Below, one piece after another: positions 56,215 to 64,000 of a stretch of 64,000 bases of DNA. The stretch covers positions 310,001-374,000 of the forward strand of contig NZ_SJKB01000007.1 of assembly GCF_004331465.1 (NCBI RefSeq). Reading direction: 5' to 3'. A model generated the notes under the pieces. That model saw only the letters and a program-made list of their open reading frames with translations, made no database searches and was not told the origin of the DNA. Origin of the DNA: Kribbella pittospori (lineage in GTDB: Bacteria; Actinomycetota; Actinomycetes; Propionibacteriales; Kribbellaceae). Position 1 is the first letter of the stretch. Each line of letters starts with the position of its first letter. Both the position numbers and the translations under genes were made by a program.

Positions 56215-57002
56215 GAGACTGTCTCCTTGACGTTGAGCTGGTCGATGGCTGCGGATGGTGCGGGACTGGTCCAGAAGCGGCGGTAGGCGATGAGCAACAC
56301 AGCGGCGACGGCCCACCAGACACCGACGTACAGCCAGGTCTCCCGGGTCAGATCGGCGCCGGTCGGCCAGAGCTCACTGGTGTTGATGCTGCCTTCGGTG
56401 GCATGGGCGATCAGCGTGATGAGGACGCTGCCGGCAGCGTGGTTGAACAGCCACGCGTACCAGAACGTGACGCCGACAGTGGTCAGGGCCTCGAAGGGCC
56501 GGAGCCCGAACGAGGAGATGAAGAACAGCGGCGCGTGCCAGCCGGTGATCGCCACGGCCAGGATCGCGGTCGCCGCGAGCGGAGTGCGGGTGGCCTGCAG
56601 CTTCGGCTGCGCGTAGCCGCGGAAGCTCGGTTCCTCGTTGAACGGGCCACCGGTCGGGTCGACCATGATCAGGCCGACGACCATCGCCAGGCTGTACCAG
56701 GGCGTGAACTGCCCGGTGTCCGGCGCCGGTGCGCCCAGTGCCACATTGAGCGACATCGTGACGAAGTGGACGACGAGCGGTACGGCGATCGCGACGACGT
56801 ACCAGACCCAGCGGACCCGCCAGCGGATCACGCGGGCGCCGAGGGCGCGCAGACCGGCGAGTCCCTCGGTCAGGAAGACGACGACGATGGCGGCGACCAG
56901 GGCGCCCGGGGCGAAGAAGCTCCCGAACGGGACGCCTCCCCAGGCGAGGACGTAGGCGAGCACGAAGAAGCTCAGCACGGGGTGGTTGCGGATGAAGGTC
57001 AT
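56211..57002 (-). CDS. CPBP-family intramembrane glutamic endopeptidase
   Basis: A 263-residue polytopic protein of the CAAX protease/bacteriocin-processing (Abi) family, with about eight transmembrane helices. Motif 1 is NEEPSFRGYAQ near 138-148 (EExxxR), motif 2 GWHAPLFFISSF and motif 3 FNHAAGSVLITLIAH supply the further catalytic residues. The ATG at 57002 has AGGAG 8 nt upstream. It lies 193 nt downstream of a NarL-type two-component system on the same strand and is co-transcribed with the following membrane protein. Confidence 0.88.
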   Translation of the reverse strand: MTFIRNHPVLSFFVLAYVLAWGGVPFGSFFAPGALVAAIVVVFLTEGLAGLRALGARVIRWRVRWVWYVVAIAVPLVVHFVTMSLNVALGAPAPDTGQFTPWYSLAMVVGLIMVDPTGGPFNEEPSFRGYAQPKLQATRTPLAATAILAVAITGWHAPLFFISSFGLRPFEALTTVGVTFWYAWLFNHAAGSVLITLIAHATEGSINTSELWPTGADLTRETWLYVGVWWAVAAVLLIAYRRFWTSPAPSAAIDQLNVKETVS

Positions 57003-57112
57003 GACGGATCTCCTACGGATCGGGGGCGGCGGACTCGGTTGATGGCTCGGCCGGCGTGGAGGCTCGGGGTCGTTCTGGATCACGCGGGACTTGTGCACTG
57101 CTCCTCCAGGGA

Positions 57113-57170
57113 CTCGGTCTACGTCCGAGACTCGCGCTCCTGGGCGCGTTCGGGAGACCGGTCGACCGGT
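57113..57170. promoter_or_regulatory. Palindromes between the response regulator and CPBP genes
   Basis: CTCGGTCTACGTCCGAG (57113-57129, 5-bp arms) and the perfect 14-bp palindrome ACCGGTCGACCGGT (57157-57170) lie in the only gap of this gene group, upstream of the CPBP gene. They are candidate sites for the adjacent NarL-type regulator. Confidence 0.4.
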
Positions 57171-57195
57171 GGAGGAATGGTTCGGGTTTCTGGTG

Positions 57196-57840
57196 TCAGG
57201 CGCGCAGATAGAGCAGTACGGCGAGCACCCGGCGGGATTCGCTGCGGGTGGACGGGATGCCGAGCTTGGTGAAGATGCCGGACACGTACTTCTCCGCGGC
57301 GCGCAACGTGATCGTCAGCGCGTCCGCAATGCCCTGGTTCGAGGCACCGGTCGCCATCAACTCCAGCGCCTCGCGCTCGCGCGGCGTGAGCACCGCGAGC
57401 GGATCGTCACCACGCCGCCGCTTCAGCAGAGTGGAGACGATCTTCGGGTCGATGGCCGAGCCGCCGGCGCTCACCCGGCGTACTGCGGCGACGAAGTCGT
57501 CAACGTCGCTGATCCGGTCCTTGAGCAGGTAGCCGACACCCTCGGCGGACTCCGACAGCAGTTGCATCGCCAGACCGAGTTCGAGGTACTGCGACAACAC
57601 GAGTACGCCGACCCCCGGATGCTGCGCGCGGATCCGCAGGGCGGCGCGCATCCCTTCGTCGTTGTGCGTCGGTGGCAGCCGGATGTCGAGGATCGCGACC
57701 TCCGGCGGGAAGCTGCGGACGTACCGCAGCAGGTCGTCGGCATTGTCGTACGCCGCGACGACCTCGAGGCCGGCACCACTCAGGATCCGGGTGAGCCCCT
57801 CGCGCAGCAGGACACTGTCCTCGGCGATCGCTACTCGCAC
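57196..57840 (-). CDS. NarL/LuxR-type response regulator
   Basis: A 214-residue regulator. The receiver domain (1-~120) has acidic pocket residues in VAIAEDSVLL, phospho-acceptor Asp in VAILDIRLPPT near 54 and the conserved Lys in YLLKDRI near 105. The LuxR HTH (150-214) is LTPREREALELMATGASNQGIADAL-like with a recognition helix ending FTKLGI. The GTG overlaps the kinase stop by 10 nt, so the two are one unit. Likely targets are the CPBP gene pair downstream. Confidence 0.93.
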   Translation of the reverse strand: MRVAIAEDSVLLREGLTRILSGAGLEVVAAYDNADDLLRYVRSFPPEVAILDIRLPPTHNDEGMRAALRIRAQHPGVGVLVLSQYLELGLAMQLLSESAEGVGYLLKDRISDVDDFVAAVRRVSAGGSAIDPKIVSTLLKRRRGDDPLAVLTPREREALELMATGASNQGIADALTITLRAAEKYVSGIFTKLGIPSTRSESRRVLAVLLYLRA

Positions 57841-59558
57841 GGGAACTCCGCTTCGAGCCGGGTGCCGTGCCCGGCCGGGCTCCAGATCCGCAACCGGCCA
57901 CCGACCGCCTCGACCCGGTCGGCGAGTCCGCGAAGCCCGGTCCCGCGCTCGGTGTCCGCCCCGCCGACGCCGTCGTCGACGACCTCGACCACCACCGTGT
58001 CCGCCGATCGCGTGACGTGGATCGAGGCCACTGTCGCGTGGGCGTGCTTGGCGATGTTGGTCAGGCTCTCGCTGACGACGTAGTACGCGGCGACTTCGAT
58101 CCGCTCGGTCAGCCGTCCGTCGACCGCGACCTCGAGCTCGACAGGTACGGCGGCCTGTGCGGCCAGCGACTCCAACGCGACGGCCAGGCCGTGGCCGGTG
58201 AGTACGGCAGGATGGATGCCGCGGGCAACGTCTCGCAACTCGTCGAGCGAGACGCTCACCTCACGCTTGGCCTGTAGCAGTCGCTCCGAGGTCTCGCCGC
58301 CGGAACTTCCGGCGAGCAGACCGAGTTCCAGCGACAAGGCAACCAACCGCTGCTGGGCACCGTCGTGGAGATTACGCTCGAGTCGCTGCCGCTCCTTCTG
58401 GCCGGCGTCGATGACCCGGGCCCGGGAACCCTGCAGTTCCTGCAGCCGGGCGCGGAGTTCCACCTGCAGGCGGTTGTTCTCCAGCGCGATGCCCGCCGCC
58501 GCGGCGACGGCGTCCAGCAACTCCCGCTCGTCCTCGAGCGACCGGTCGAACTCCAGCGCGATGATCGGCTCGTCATCGCGGTTGACGACCCGCGTCGCCC
58601 GCCCGTCCTCGGCTCCCCGCAACGTGATGGCCCGTCCCTCCTGGTCCGCCCAGGTGTCGTACTGCGGTAACCAATAGGCAAGCGTCAGGGACGGATCGTG
58701 CAGTGCCCGCGCCAGTGGTTCGCGCAGATCGCCGGCCGGGTGGGCTCGTAACTCCATCAGGAGTGCGCCGACGTCGGTCCGGGCCAGCCGGGCATCCAGC
58801 AGGCCGAGCAGGAACGCGACCGGCGCGAGCCCGAGGGCGGCGAAGGCGATGTGGCGGACCGCTTCGATCTGCGGCCAGCCACGCAGACCGGCGACGTACA
58901 GGAGCGCGAGTGCGATCAGGGCCAGTCCGAACGTGTCCACCAGCAGCGTCACCGGGCGTCTACGCGTGCCGCCCGTGAACGGACGCCGTACGAAGAGCAG
59001 AACGGTGCCGATCAGGAGCAGCACGCTCATGGTGATCAGCTGGACTTGCTCGATCCGGGCCGCCAGCGCGGGCTCGGAGCTGATCGCGAGCAGGCTGTCG
59101 GGATTGCCACCGAGCAGGATCTTCGCCAGTTGGAGGACCACGACGTTCACGTAGGCGGCGATGACGACCACTTGGCGTGGCCGGGTCTCCAGCCGTCCGG
59201 TCGGATACGCGAGGAACACGTGCAGGAACATGGCCGACGGAACCATGTCGAGCAGGTGGCCGAACGAGTGCAAAGCGGGCACCGAGGACCACTGCAGAGC
59301 GGTCAGCGCCATCACGAACGCCGTGGCGATCATCAGTGGACCGAGACGGCTCTCCGGTCGGCGCCACCAGGCCAGGGTGCCGCTGATCAGGTACGGAATG
59401 GTGATCCAGTTGAACAGCAGTGCCTGCAGACCCGGCCGGACCAGTTCGTCGCCGGCCATCGCGAGGACCACCGAAACCACCAGGGTGCCGAATCCCGCCA
59501 CGACGGTCGCCCACAAAGCCCACGGCCGCGGCGCTCTCCGCGCCGCCCACCCCTCCAC
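57831..59558 (-). CDS. NarL-type sensor histidine kinase (HisKA_3)
   Basis: A 575-residue kinase. About seven to eight transmembrane helices occupy residues ~12-260, followed by a GAF-like linker with a short coiled coil (AAGIALENNRLQVELRARLQEL), HisKA_3 with the phospho-acceptor in ERNLHDGAQQRLVALSLEL near 405, and the HATPase domain (VVSESLTNIAKHAHA, VVDDGVGGADTERGTGLRGL, PAGHGTRLEAEFPCE). It phosphorylates the overlapping response regulator. The multi-helix sensor suggests it detects membrane stress or a lipophilic signal. Confidence 0.92.
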   Translation of the reverse strand: MEGWAARRAPRPWALWATVVAGFGTLVVSVVLAMAGDELVRPGLQALLFNWITIPYLISGTLAWWRRPESRLGPLMIATAFVMALTALQWSSVPALHSFGHLLDMVPSAMFLHVFLAYPTGRLETRPRQVVVIAAYVNVVVLQLAKILLGGNPDSLLAISSEPALAARIEQVQLITMSVLLLIGTVLLFVRRPFTGGTRRRPVTLLVDTFGLALIALALLYVAGLRGWPQIEAVRHIAFAALGLAPVAFLLGLLDARLARTDVGALLMELRAHPAGDLREPLARALHDPSLTLAYWLPQYDTWADQEGRAITLRGAEDGRATRVVNRDDEPIIALEFDRSLEDERELLDAVAAAAGIALENNRLQVELRARLQELQGSRARVIDAGQKERQRLERNLHDGAQQRLVALSLELGLLAGSSGGETSERLLQAKREVSVSLDELRDVARGIHPAVLTGHGLAVALESLAAQAAVPVELEVAVDGRLTERIEVAAYYVVSESLTNIAKHAHATVASIHVTRSADTVVVEVVDDGVGGADTERGTGLRGLADRVEAVGGRLRIWSPAGHGTRLEAEFPCE

Positions 59559-59621
59559 ACGTCCACCACCCTCCCACCCCTACCTGCCACAGTGCATCCG
59601 CCTCCCACCCCGCACAATGCT

Positions 59622-60551
59622 TCAGCCCTCGGAGCGGCTGAAGGTTCGGCGGTGGGTGGTCGGGGTGGTGGAGAAGGTCCTGGTGAAGTGCTGGCGGAGG
59701 TGGAGCGGGGAGGTGAAGCCGCAGGCGGTGGCGATCCGAGAGACCGGGAGCGTCGTGGTTTCGAGGAGCTCCTGGGCTCGCGTGAGGCGCTGACGGATCA
59801 GCCACTGCAAGGGCGTGGTGCCGGTCTGGACCCGGAACTGGCGTGACAGGGTGCGCGGGCTCATCGCGGCCTGGGCGGCGATCGTGGTGAGGCTGAGCGG
59901 TTCGTCCAGATGATCGAGCATCCAGCGCATCACCGGTTCGAGTGAATCGGTGCCGGAGAGCGCGGGCGCGGTACCGAACTGGGCCTGGCTGCCGTCGCGA
60001 TGCGGCGCCATCACCATTCGCCGGGCGACGGTCGCCGCGACCGCCGAGCCGTAGTCGTTCCGGACCAGGTGCAGGCAGAGGTCGAGTCCCGCGGTGACCC
60101 CGGCGGAGGTCAGTACGTCGCCGTCGTCGACGTACAGCGCATCGACGACCACCTTGACCTCGGGGTAGCGCCGCGCCAACTCGTCCGCGTGTGCCCAGTG
60201 CGTCGCGGCACGTCGCCCATCGAGTACGCCGGCCGCGGCCAGCAGGAACGCACCCGTGCAGATCGACGCGATCCGCACACCACGCCGATGGGCTTCCCGC
60301 ACGAGCTCCACCACCTCGTCATCCGGTTCGAAGGACGCGGGCACGATCAGGGTGTGTGCGTTGAGCGCTTCCTCGAGCGGGTACGGCGGGTCCACGCGGA
60401 GGATGGGCAGGTCGTGCGCGACCAGCGTCGTACCGGGCAGGCCGCAGACCCGTACGTCGTAGCGGCCCGCGGCGGTGGCGAACACCTGGCAGGCGCCGGC
60501 CAACTCGAGACCGATCGTGCCGTCCAGGGCGAGCACAGCGACCGTGAGCAT
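59622..60551 (-). CDS. GlxA-family transcriptional regulator (DJ-1/PfpI + AraC HTH)
   Basis: A 309-residue regulator. Residues 1-~170 form a class I glutamine-amidotransferase/DJ-1-like domain with the intact nucleophile motif SICTGAFLLAAAGVLDGRRATTHW. Residues ~210-305 contain two AraC-type HTHs (MSPRTLSRQFRVQTGTTPLQWL and VSRIATACGFTSPLHLRQHF). Such regulators often control catabolism of nitrogen compounds. The ATG follows TAGATT by 6 nt (leaderless). It diverges from a stand-alone DJ-1-like gene. Confidence 0.92.
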   Translation of the reverse strand: MLTVAVLALDGTIGLELAGACQVFATAAGRYDVRVCGLPGTTLVAHDLPILRVDPPYPLEEALNAHTLIVPASFEPDDEVVELVREAHRRGVRIASICTGAFLLAAAGVLDGRRAATHWAHADELARRYPEVKVVVDALYVDDGDVLTSAGVTAGLDLCLHLVRNDYGSAVAATVARRMVMAPHRDGSQAQFGTAPALSGTDSLEPVMRWMLDHLDEPLSLTTIAAQAAMSPRTLSRQFRVQTGTTPLQWLIRQRLTRAQELLETTTLPVSRIATACGFTSPLHLRQHFTRTFSTTPTTHRRTFSRSEG

Positions 60552-60623
60552 GGCGCGAATCTATCTGATGATGTCTTTCCAGCCACTCCCGCCCGATGGT
60601 CCACCGGCCGCAGGGTGGTCCGC

Positions 60624-61226
60624 ATGCGGATCGACGTACTGATGTTCGAAGGAGTGGCCGAGGTCGACGCGCTGTCGACGTACGCGGTGTTCGCCAATGC
60701 CAAGCGCCGGGGGCTGGCGGTGGATCCCCGGCTGGTGACCGCGGATGGGGCGACCGAGGTGACTGGTTGCTACGGGACGACGTTCGCCGGGCTCGAGCCG
60801 TGGTCACCGCGGACGGCTCGGGTCCTCGCGGTCTCCGGCGGATGGATCCTGGAGGAGATCGAGCGCGGGGTGATCCCGCGCCAGCTCGCCGAGGCGAAAC
60901 GGGCCGGAGGCAACGACCTGGTCCTGGCCGGGATCGACTCGGGCGCCCTGCTGCTCGGTGCCGCCGGGCTGATCGAGGGCCGCCCGGCGACGACCCACCG
61001 CGCCGACTACGAGCGGCTCAAGCAGTGGGCGGAACTCGTCGACGCCCGGATCGTCGACGACGGGGATCTCGTCACCTGCGGCAGCGGCTGGTTCGCCGGT
61101 GTGGACCTCGCCTACTGGCTGCTGGAACGCGAGCTCGGGGCCGCGGCCGAGGTTGTCGCCATGGAGCAATGGATCGGCCGCGACCGGCAGGGCACGGTCT
61201 GGCGGCCGGCGGCGGGGAAGGTGTAG
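60624..61226 (+). CDS. DJ-1/PfpI-family protein lacking the nucleophilic cysteine
   Basis: A 200-residue stand-alone DJ-1/PfpI-like protein. The segment LAGIDSGALLLGAAGLIEGRPATTH aligns with the canonical ICTGA...GLLDG..ATTH, but the catalytic Cys is Asp105. It begins RIDVLMFEGVAEVDALSTYAVF. Loss of the Cys argues against glyoxalase or protease activity and for a sensing or regulatory role. It diverges from the GlxA regulator across 72 bp. The start at 60624 lies 7 nt after CAGGGT, a weak -10. Confidence 0.87.
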   Translation: MRIDVLMFEGVAEVDALSTYAVFANAKRRGLAVDPRLVTADGATEVTGCYGTTFAGLEPWSPRTARVLAVSGGWILEEIERGVIPRQLAEAKRAGGNDLVLAGIDSGALLLGAAGLIEGRPATTHRADYERLKQWAELVDARIVDDGDLVTCGSGWFAGVDLAYWLLERELGAAAEVVAMEQWIGRDRQGTVWRPAAGKV

Positions 61227-61249
61227 GCGCCTTCCCCACCACAGGGCGA

Positions 61250-62482
61250 CTACTTGGTGCCGAAGGTGTAGACGGTGGTGGTCGCGTAGGTCTCGCCGGG
61301 GCGGAGGACCGTCGACGGGAAGTTGGGCTGGTTGGGGGAGTCCGGGAAGTGCTGGGTCTCGAAGGCGAAGGCGTCGCCCTGGCGGTAGGCCTTGTTGCCG
61401 ATGCCCAGGAACGTGCCGTCGAGGAAGTTGCCGCTGTAGAACTGCGCGCCCGGCTGGTCGGTGTGGACCGTGACGGTGCGGCCGCTCTCGGGCTCCCAGA
61501 ACCGGGCGGCGAAGCGCAGGCCGTCGTGATCGGTCTTGCCGCCGAGGACGAAGTTGTGGTCGTAGCCGCGGCCGACGATGAGTTGCGGGTGGTCGCCGCG
61601 CAGCCGCGCGCCGATCGGAGTCGGCTTGTTGAAGTCGAACGGCGTACCCGCGACCGGGGCGATCTCGCCGGTGGGGATCAGGCCGGCGTCGACCGGCGTG
61701 TACGACGGAGCGTTCAGCTCGAGCACATGGTCGTCGATGGACCCACTGCCCTCACCGGCCAAGTTGAAGTACACATGGTTGGTCAGGTTCACCACGGTCG
61801 GCTTGCCCGCGACGGTCGCGTGGTAGTCGATCCGCAGGTTGTCCCGCCGGTCCAGCGTGTAGGTGACCGTCGTACTCAGCTCACCTGGGAAGCCCATCTC
61901 GCCGTCCGGGCTGACGTAGCTGAACGCGACCCCGACCGAGTCGTCGGTGCGCACGGTCTTGGCCTTCCACACCTTCTTGTCGAAGCCGATGGTGCCGCCG
62001 TGCAACGCGTTCTCGCCGTTGTTGACCGGGATCTGGTACGTCGTCCCGTCCAGCGTGAACCGGCCCTTCGCGATCCGGTTGCCGTACCGGCCGATGGTGG
62101 CGCCGAAGTACGGGCTGAGCGCCGCGTAGTCGGGCAGGTTGTCGAAGCCCAGGCTGATGTTCTTGGTCCGGCCGCGCCGGTCCGGGGTCTCGACCCGCTG
62201 GATGGTGGCACCCCAGGTCAGCATCGAGATCGTGACCCGGCCGTTGGTGAACGTGTAGACGTCCACCGCAACGCCCTCCGGGGTGGTGCCGAACGGGTCC
62301 TTGCGGATCTCCAGCTTGCCGTGGTGTGCGCCCATGGCGGCCAACTTATCCGGCCTACCAGCGACCGAACCGGCCTGGGTGGTCGCCTCCGCGGTACTGC
62401 TCAGGGCGCCCGCGGCGGCGGCACCCAGACCCAGGGCGCCGGCCGTACGCAGGACCTGGCGGCGGGGCAGGTGATCGGGCAT
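61250..62482 (-). CDS. galM: Tat-secreted aldose 1-epimerase
   Basis: A 410-residue exported mutarotase. The twin-arginine signal PRRQVLRTAGALGLGAAAAGA precedes the GalM fold. Motifs are MLTWGATIQRVETPDRRG, YFGATIGRYGNRIAKGRF (substrate Arg), NNGENALHGG (catalytic His), NLTNHVYFNLAGEG (second His), LIPTGEIAPV, GYDHNFVL and DQPGAQFYSGNFLDG. It interconverts alpha and beta anomers of sugars outside the cell, which suits a sugar-scavenging life style. I use the ATG at 62482, which has GAGGGGA upstream. Confidence 0.93.
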   Translation of the reverse strand: MPDHLPRRQVLRTAGALGLGAAAAGALSSTAEATTQAGSVAGRPDKLAAMGAHHGKLEIRKDPFGTTPEGVAVDVYTFTNGRVTISMLTWGATIQRVETPDRRGRTKNISLGFDNLPDYAALSPYFGATIGRYGNRIAKGRFTLDGTTYQIPVNNGENALHGGTIGFDKKVWKAKTVRTDDSVGVAFSYVSPDGEMGFPGELSTTVTYTLDRRDNLRIDYHATVAGKPTVVNLTNHVYFNLAGEGSGSIDDHVLELNAPSYTPVDAGLIPTGEIAPVAGTPFDFNKPTPIGARLRGDHPQLIVGRGYDHNFVLGGKTDHDGLRFAARFWEPESGRTVTVHTDQPGAQFYSGNFLDGTFLGIGNKAYRQGDAFAFETQHFPDSPNQPNFPSTVLRPGETYATTTVYTFGTK

Positions 62483-62697
62483 CGCATTCCCCTCACTGAG
62501 TCGACGGTCGTCGGCGAGAGCGTTTCCACGCCGACCCGGGCACGATACGCACGGCTGTCCAGTGTTTGGAACAGTTCGTAACGGTTTGAATTCGTCCGAT
62601 GACTGCACGAGTATCGAAAGGTCCGCCGACCGCTGACCGGATCGGTCCGGTCCCGGCCCCGATCGGGTCTTCTCCGGTACGCCGGGAGCACGCGAGC

Positions 62698-63306
62698 ATG
62701 GATGCTATGAGCGCAACCGCACTGATCGTGATCGACGTCCAGGAATCCTTCCGGGTCCGGCCGAACTGGCAGGCCGTCAACAACCCCGACATCGCCGATC
62801 GGGTCGGCCGCCTGGTCCGCGCGGCCCGGGACCAGGGCGACCTCGTCGTCTGGGTGCTGCACACCGAGCCCGGCACCGGCGGCGCGTTCGATCCGGCCAA
62901 CGGCCACGTCCGGCTGATGGCAGGACTCGAGCCGATCGACGGCGAGCCGGTCCTCACCAAGACCTCGCACAACGCCTTCACCACAACGAATCTGCAGCAA
63001 CTCCTGACCCAGCACGGCGTCACCGAGTTGGTCATCGGCGGCATCCGGACCGAGCAGTGCTGCGAGACCACCACCCGGATCGCCTCGGACCTCGGGTACG
63101 CCGTCACGTTCGTCACCGAGGCCACGGCGACGACCCCGCTGCCGCACTGGACGATGCCGGCCGACGCGACCCTGGCCGAGATTCTGGCGGATCCGCGCAC
63201 GCTCAGTCCTGAGCTCGTCACCGAGCGGACCGAGTACGCGCTGGCGGGCCGGTTCGCCACCATTCGGACACTCGACGAACTGACCGGCGTACCCGTGTCA
63301 TCCTGA
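62698..63306 (+). CDS. Isochorismatase-family cysteine hydrolase
   Basis: A 202-residue cytoplasmic hydrolase of the isochorismatase/nicotinamidase fold. The catalytic Asp is in LIVIDVQESF, the Lys in VLTKTSHNAF, and the nucleophile Cys121 is in GGIRTEQCCETTTRIASDLGY. It may hydrolyse an amide, ureide or isochorismate-like substrate. The ATG at 62698 has GGGAG 9 nt upstream; an ATG at 62707 is the alternative. It ends 7 nt before a GlxA-type regulator on the same strand, so the two are probably one operon. Confidence 0.9.
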   Translation: MDAMSATALIVIDVQESFRVRPNWQAVNNPDIADRVGRLVRAARDQGDLVVWVLHTEPGTGGAFDPANGHVRLMAGLEPIDGEPVLTKTSHNAFTTTNLQQLLTQHGVTELVIGGIRTEQCCETTTRIASDLGYAVTFVTEATATTPLPHWTMPADATLAEILADPRTLSPELVTERTEYALAGRFATIRTLDELTGVPVSS

Positions 63307-63313
63307 CCAGATC

Positions 63314-64000
63314 ATGAGTAGTACTCGGGTCGTCTTCCTGCTGGTGCCGAAGCTGCACCTGCTGGATCTGGCCGGGCCGGCGCAGGTCTTCTCGACCGCG
63401 AACGATCTCGGCTACGGCTACCAGCTGAGCTATGTGGCGGAGGTTGAGGAGATCGCCACCGCCCAGGGCGTGCCGGTGAAGGCGCAGCTGCACTGGCCGG
63501 AGCTCGGTCCGGACGACCTGATCGTCGTACCCGGTTGGCGGTCGCCGCGGTTGTCGCCGGTGCCGCCGATCGGGCCCGAGACCAAGCAGCGGTTGCGCAC
63601 TCATCACGCGGCCGGCGGATCGGTGGCCAGCGTGTGCTCCGGCGCCGATGCACTCGGCGCCGCCGGACTGCTCGACGGCCACCGGTACACCACGCACCAC
63701 GACCTGACCGAGGAACTGGCCGCGCGGTACCCGAAGGCGAGCATCGTGCGGGATGTCCTGTACGTCGTGGACGACCGCGTCATCACCTCCGCCGGGATCG
63801 CGAGCGGGATCGACCTGGCCCTGCACCTGGTCGCGGTCGAGCGCGGCGCCGAGGCGGCGGCACGGGTAGCGCGGGAGATGGTCGTGTACGCGCGGCGCAA
63901 CGGCGACGAACTGCAGGACAGCGTGATGCTGCGGCACCGCGGTCACCTGAGCGACCTCGCTCACCGGGTGCAGGACGTGATCGACGCGCGGTACGCCGAC
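63314..64000 (+). CDS. GlxA-family transcriptional regulator (DJ-1/PfpI + AraC), partial
   Basis: The frame begins at ATG 63314, 7 nt after the isochorismatase gene, and is open to the window edge (229 codons). The DJ-1/PfpI domain has LVPKLHLLDLAGPAQVF and the intact nucleophile motif VCSGADALGAAGLLDGHRYTTHHDL with Cys108. The segment HLSDLAHRVQDVIDARYAD at the edge is the start of an AraC-type DNA-binding domain, which continues outside the window. It probably regulates the isochorismatase-family gene. Confidence 0.88.
   Translation, partial: MSSTRVVFLLVPKLHLLDLAGPAQVFSTANDLGYGYQLSYVAEVEEIATAQGVPVKAQLHWPELGPDDLIVVPGWRSPRLSPVPPIGPETKQRLRTHHAAGGSVASVCSGADALGAAGLLDGHRYTTHHDLTEELAARYPKASIVRDVLYVVDDRVITSAGIASGIDLALHLVAVERGAEAAARVAREMVVYARRNGDELQDSVMLRHRGHLSDLAHRVQDVIDARYAD

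Noticed and set aside
60596..62581. 661-codon plus-strand frame across the DJ-1 and aldose epimerase genes
   Set aside because: It overlaps two genes with intact motifs in other frames; composition is that of a shadow frame.
1..64000. tRNA, rRNA, CRISPR arrays, insertion sequences, prophage or integrase genes
   Set aside because: I looked for T-loop-like GGTTCGA motifs, regularly spaced repeats and recombinase or transposase motifs and found none that hold up.

Overview
The window is high-GC, densely coded DNA with strong G/C third-position bias. It shows many leaderless promoters (TANNNT followed 6-7 nt later by ATG/GTG), F420-type oxidoreductases, a BldN/DUF5667 pair, a Rex-controlled hem operon, a HemD fused to a SUMT-like domain, and the 33-residue bS22-like ribosomal protein. 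Together these indicate an actinobacterium. Many MsiK-type sugar ABC cassettes without their own ATPase and abundant Tat-secreted carbohydrate enzymes fit a soil Propionibacteriales such as Kribbella; the genus is an inference. I see no transposase, integrase, phage gene, CRISPR array, rRNA or tRNA.

Layout. 0-34 kb is an ancestral actinobacterial chromosome block in the same relative order as Mycobacterium Rv0500-Rv0512 and the Streptomyces bldN/rex region, interrupted by accessory genes: proline dehydrogenase, proC, trpS, an excisionase-type HTH protein, bS22, a galE2-like SDR, an acyltransferase, the DUF5667 anti-sigma (RsbN type) with its BldN-type ECF sigma, an acyl-CoA-synthetase-like enzyme, glutaredoxin, rex, hemA, hemC, hemD and hemB. 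Interleaved are regulator-enzyme pairs (HxlR/PPOX/LLM, TetR/membrane protein, MarR/amidohydrolase, SARP/alpha-beta hydrolase, TetR/NTF2/LLM).

35.9-50.2 kb is a sugar-polymer utilisation island. A minus-strand operon (LacI, FAD-dependent oxidoreductase, solute-binding lipoprotein, two permeases) diverges from a Tat-secreted double beta-helix enzyme. That enzyme converges on a Tat-secreted toroid-type putative lyase, which diverges from a second plus-strand operon (two permeases, binding lipoprotein, Gfo/Idh/MocA dehydrogenase). Two different sets of LacI-type operator palindromes sit in the two divergent promoter regions. No ATPase is encoded.

50-64 kb holds an orphan histidine kinase, a kinase-fold phosphotransferase, a DUF2637-like membrane protein, a cytochrome P450, a CPBP protease with a partner membrane protein next to a NarL-type two-component system, three DJ-1/PfpI-family proteins, a Tat-secreted aldose epimerase and an isochorismatase-family hydrolase. 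The last gene runs off the end.

The strongest regulatory signals read directly from the DNA are: (i) a complete ribosome-mediated Trp attenuator before trpS, with leader peptide MNTNLQLWWAA, alternative hairpins and a U-tract terminator; (ii) a Rex operator lying over the rex promoter; (iii) a 10-bp perfect inverted repeat bracketing the -10 of the BldN-type sigma promoter, and a hairpin that would hide the ribosome-binding site of its anti-sigma gene; (iv) three perfect CTCCCAG repeats at exact 11-nt spacing ahead of a small secreted peptide gene; (v) paired LacI operators in the sugar island.
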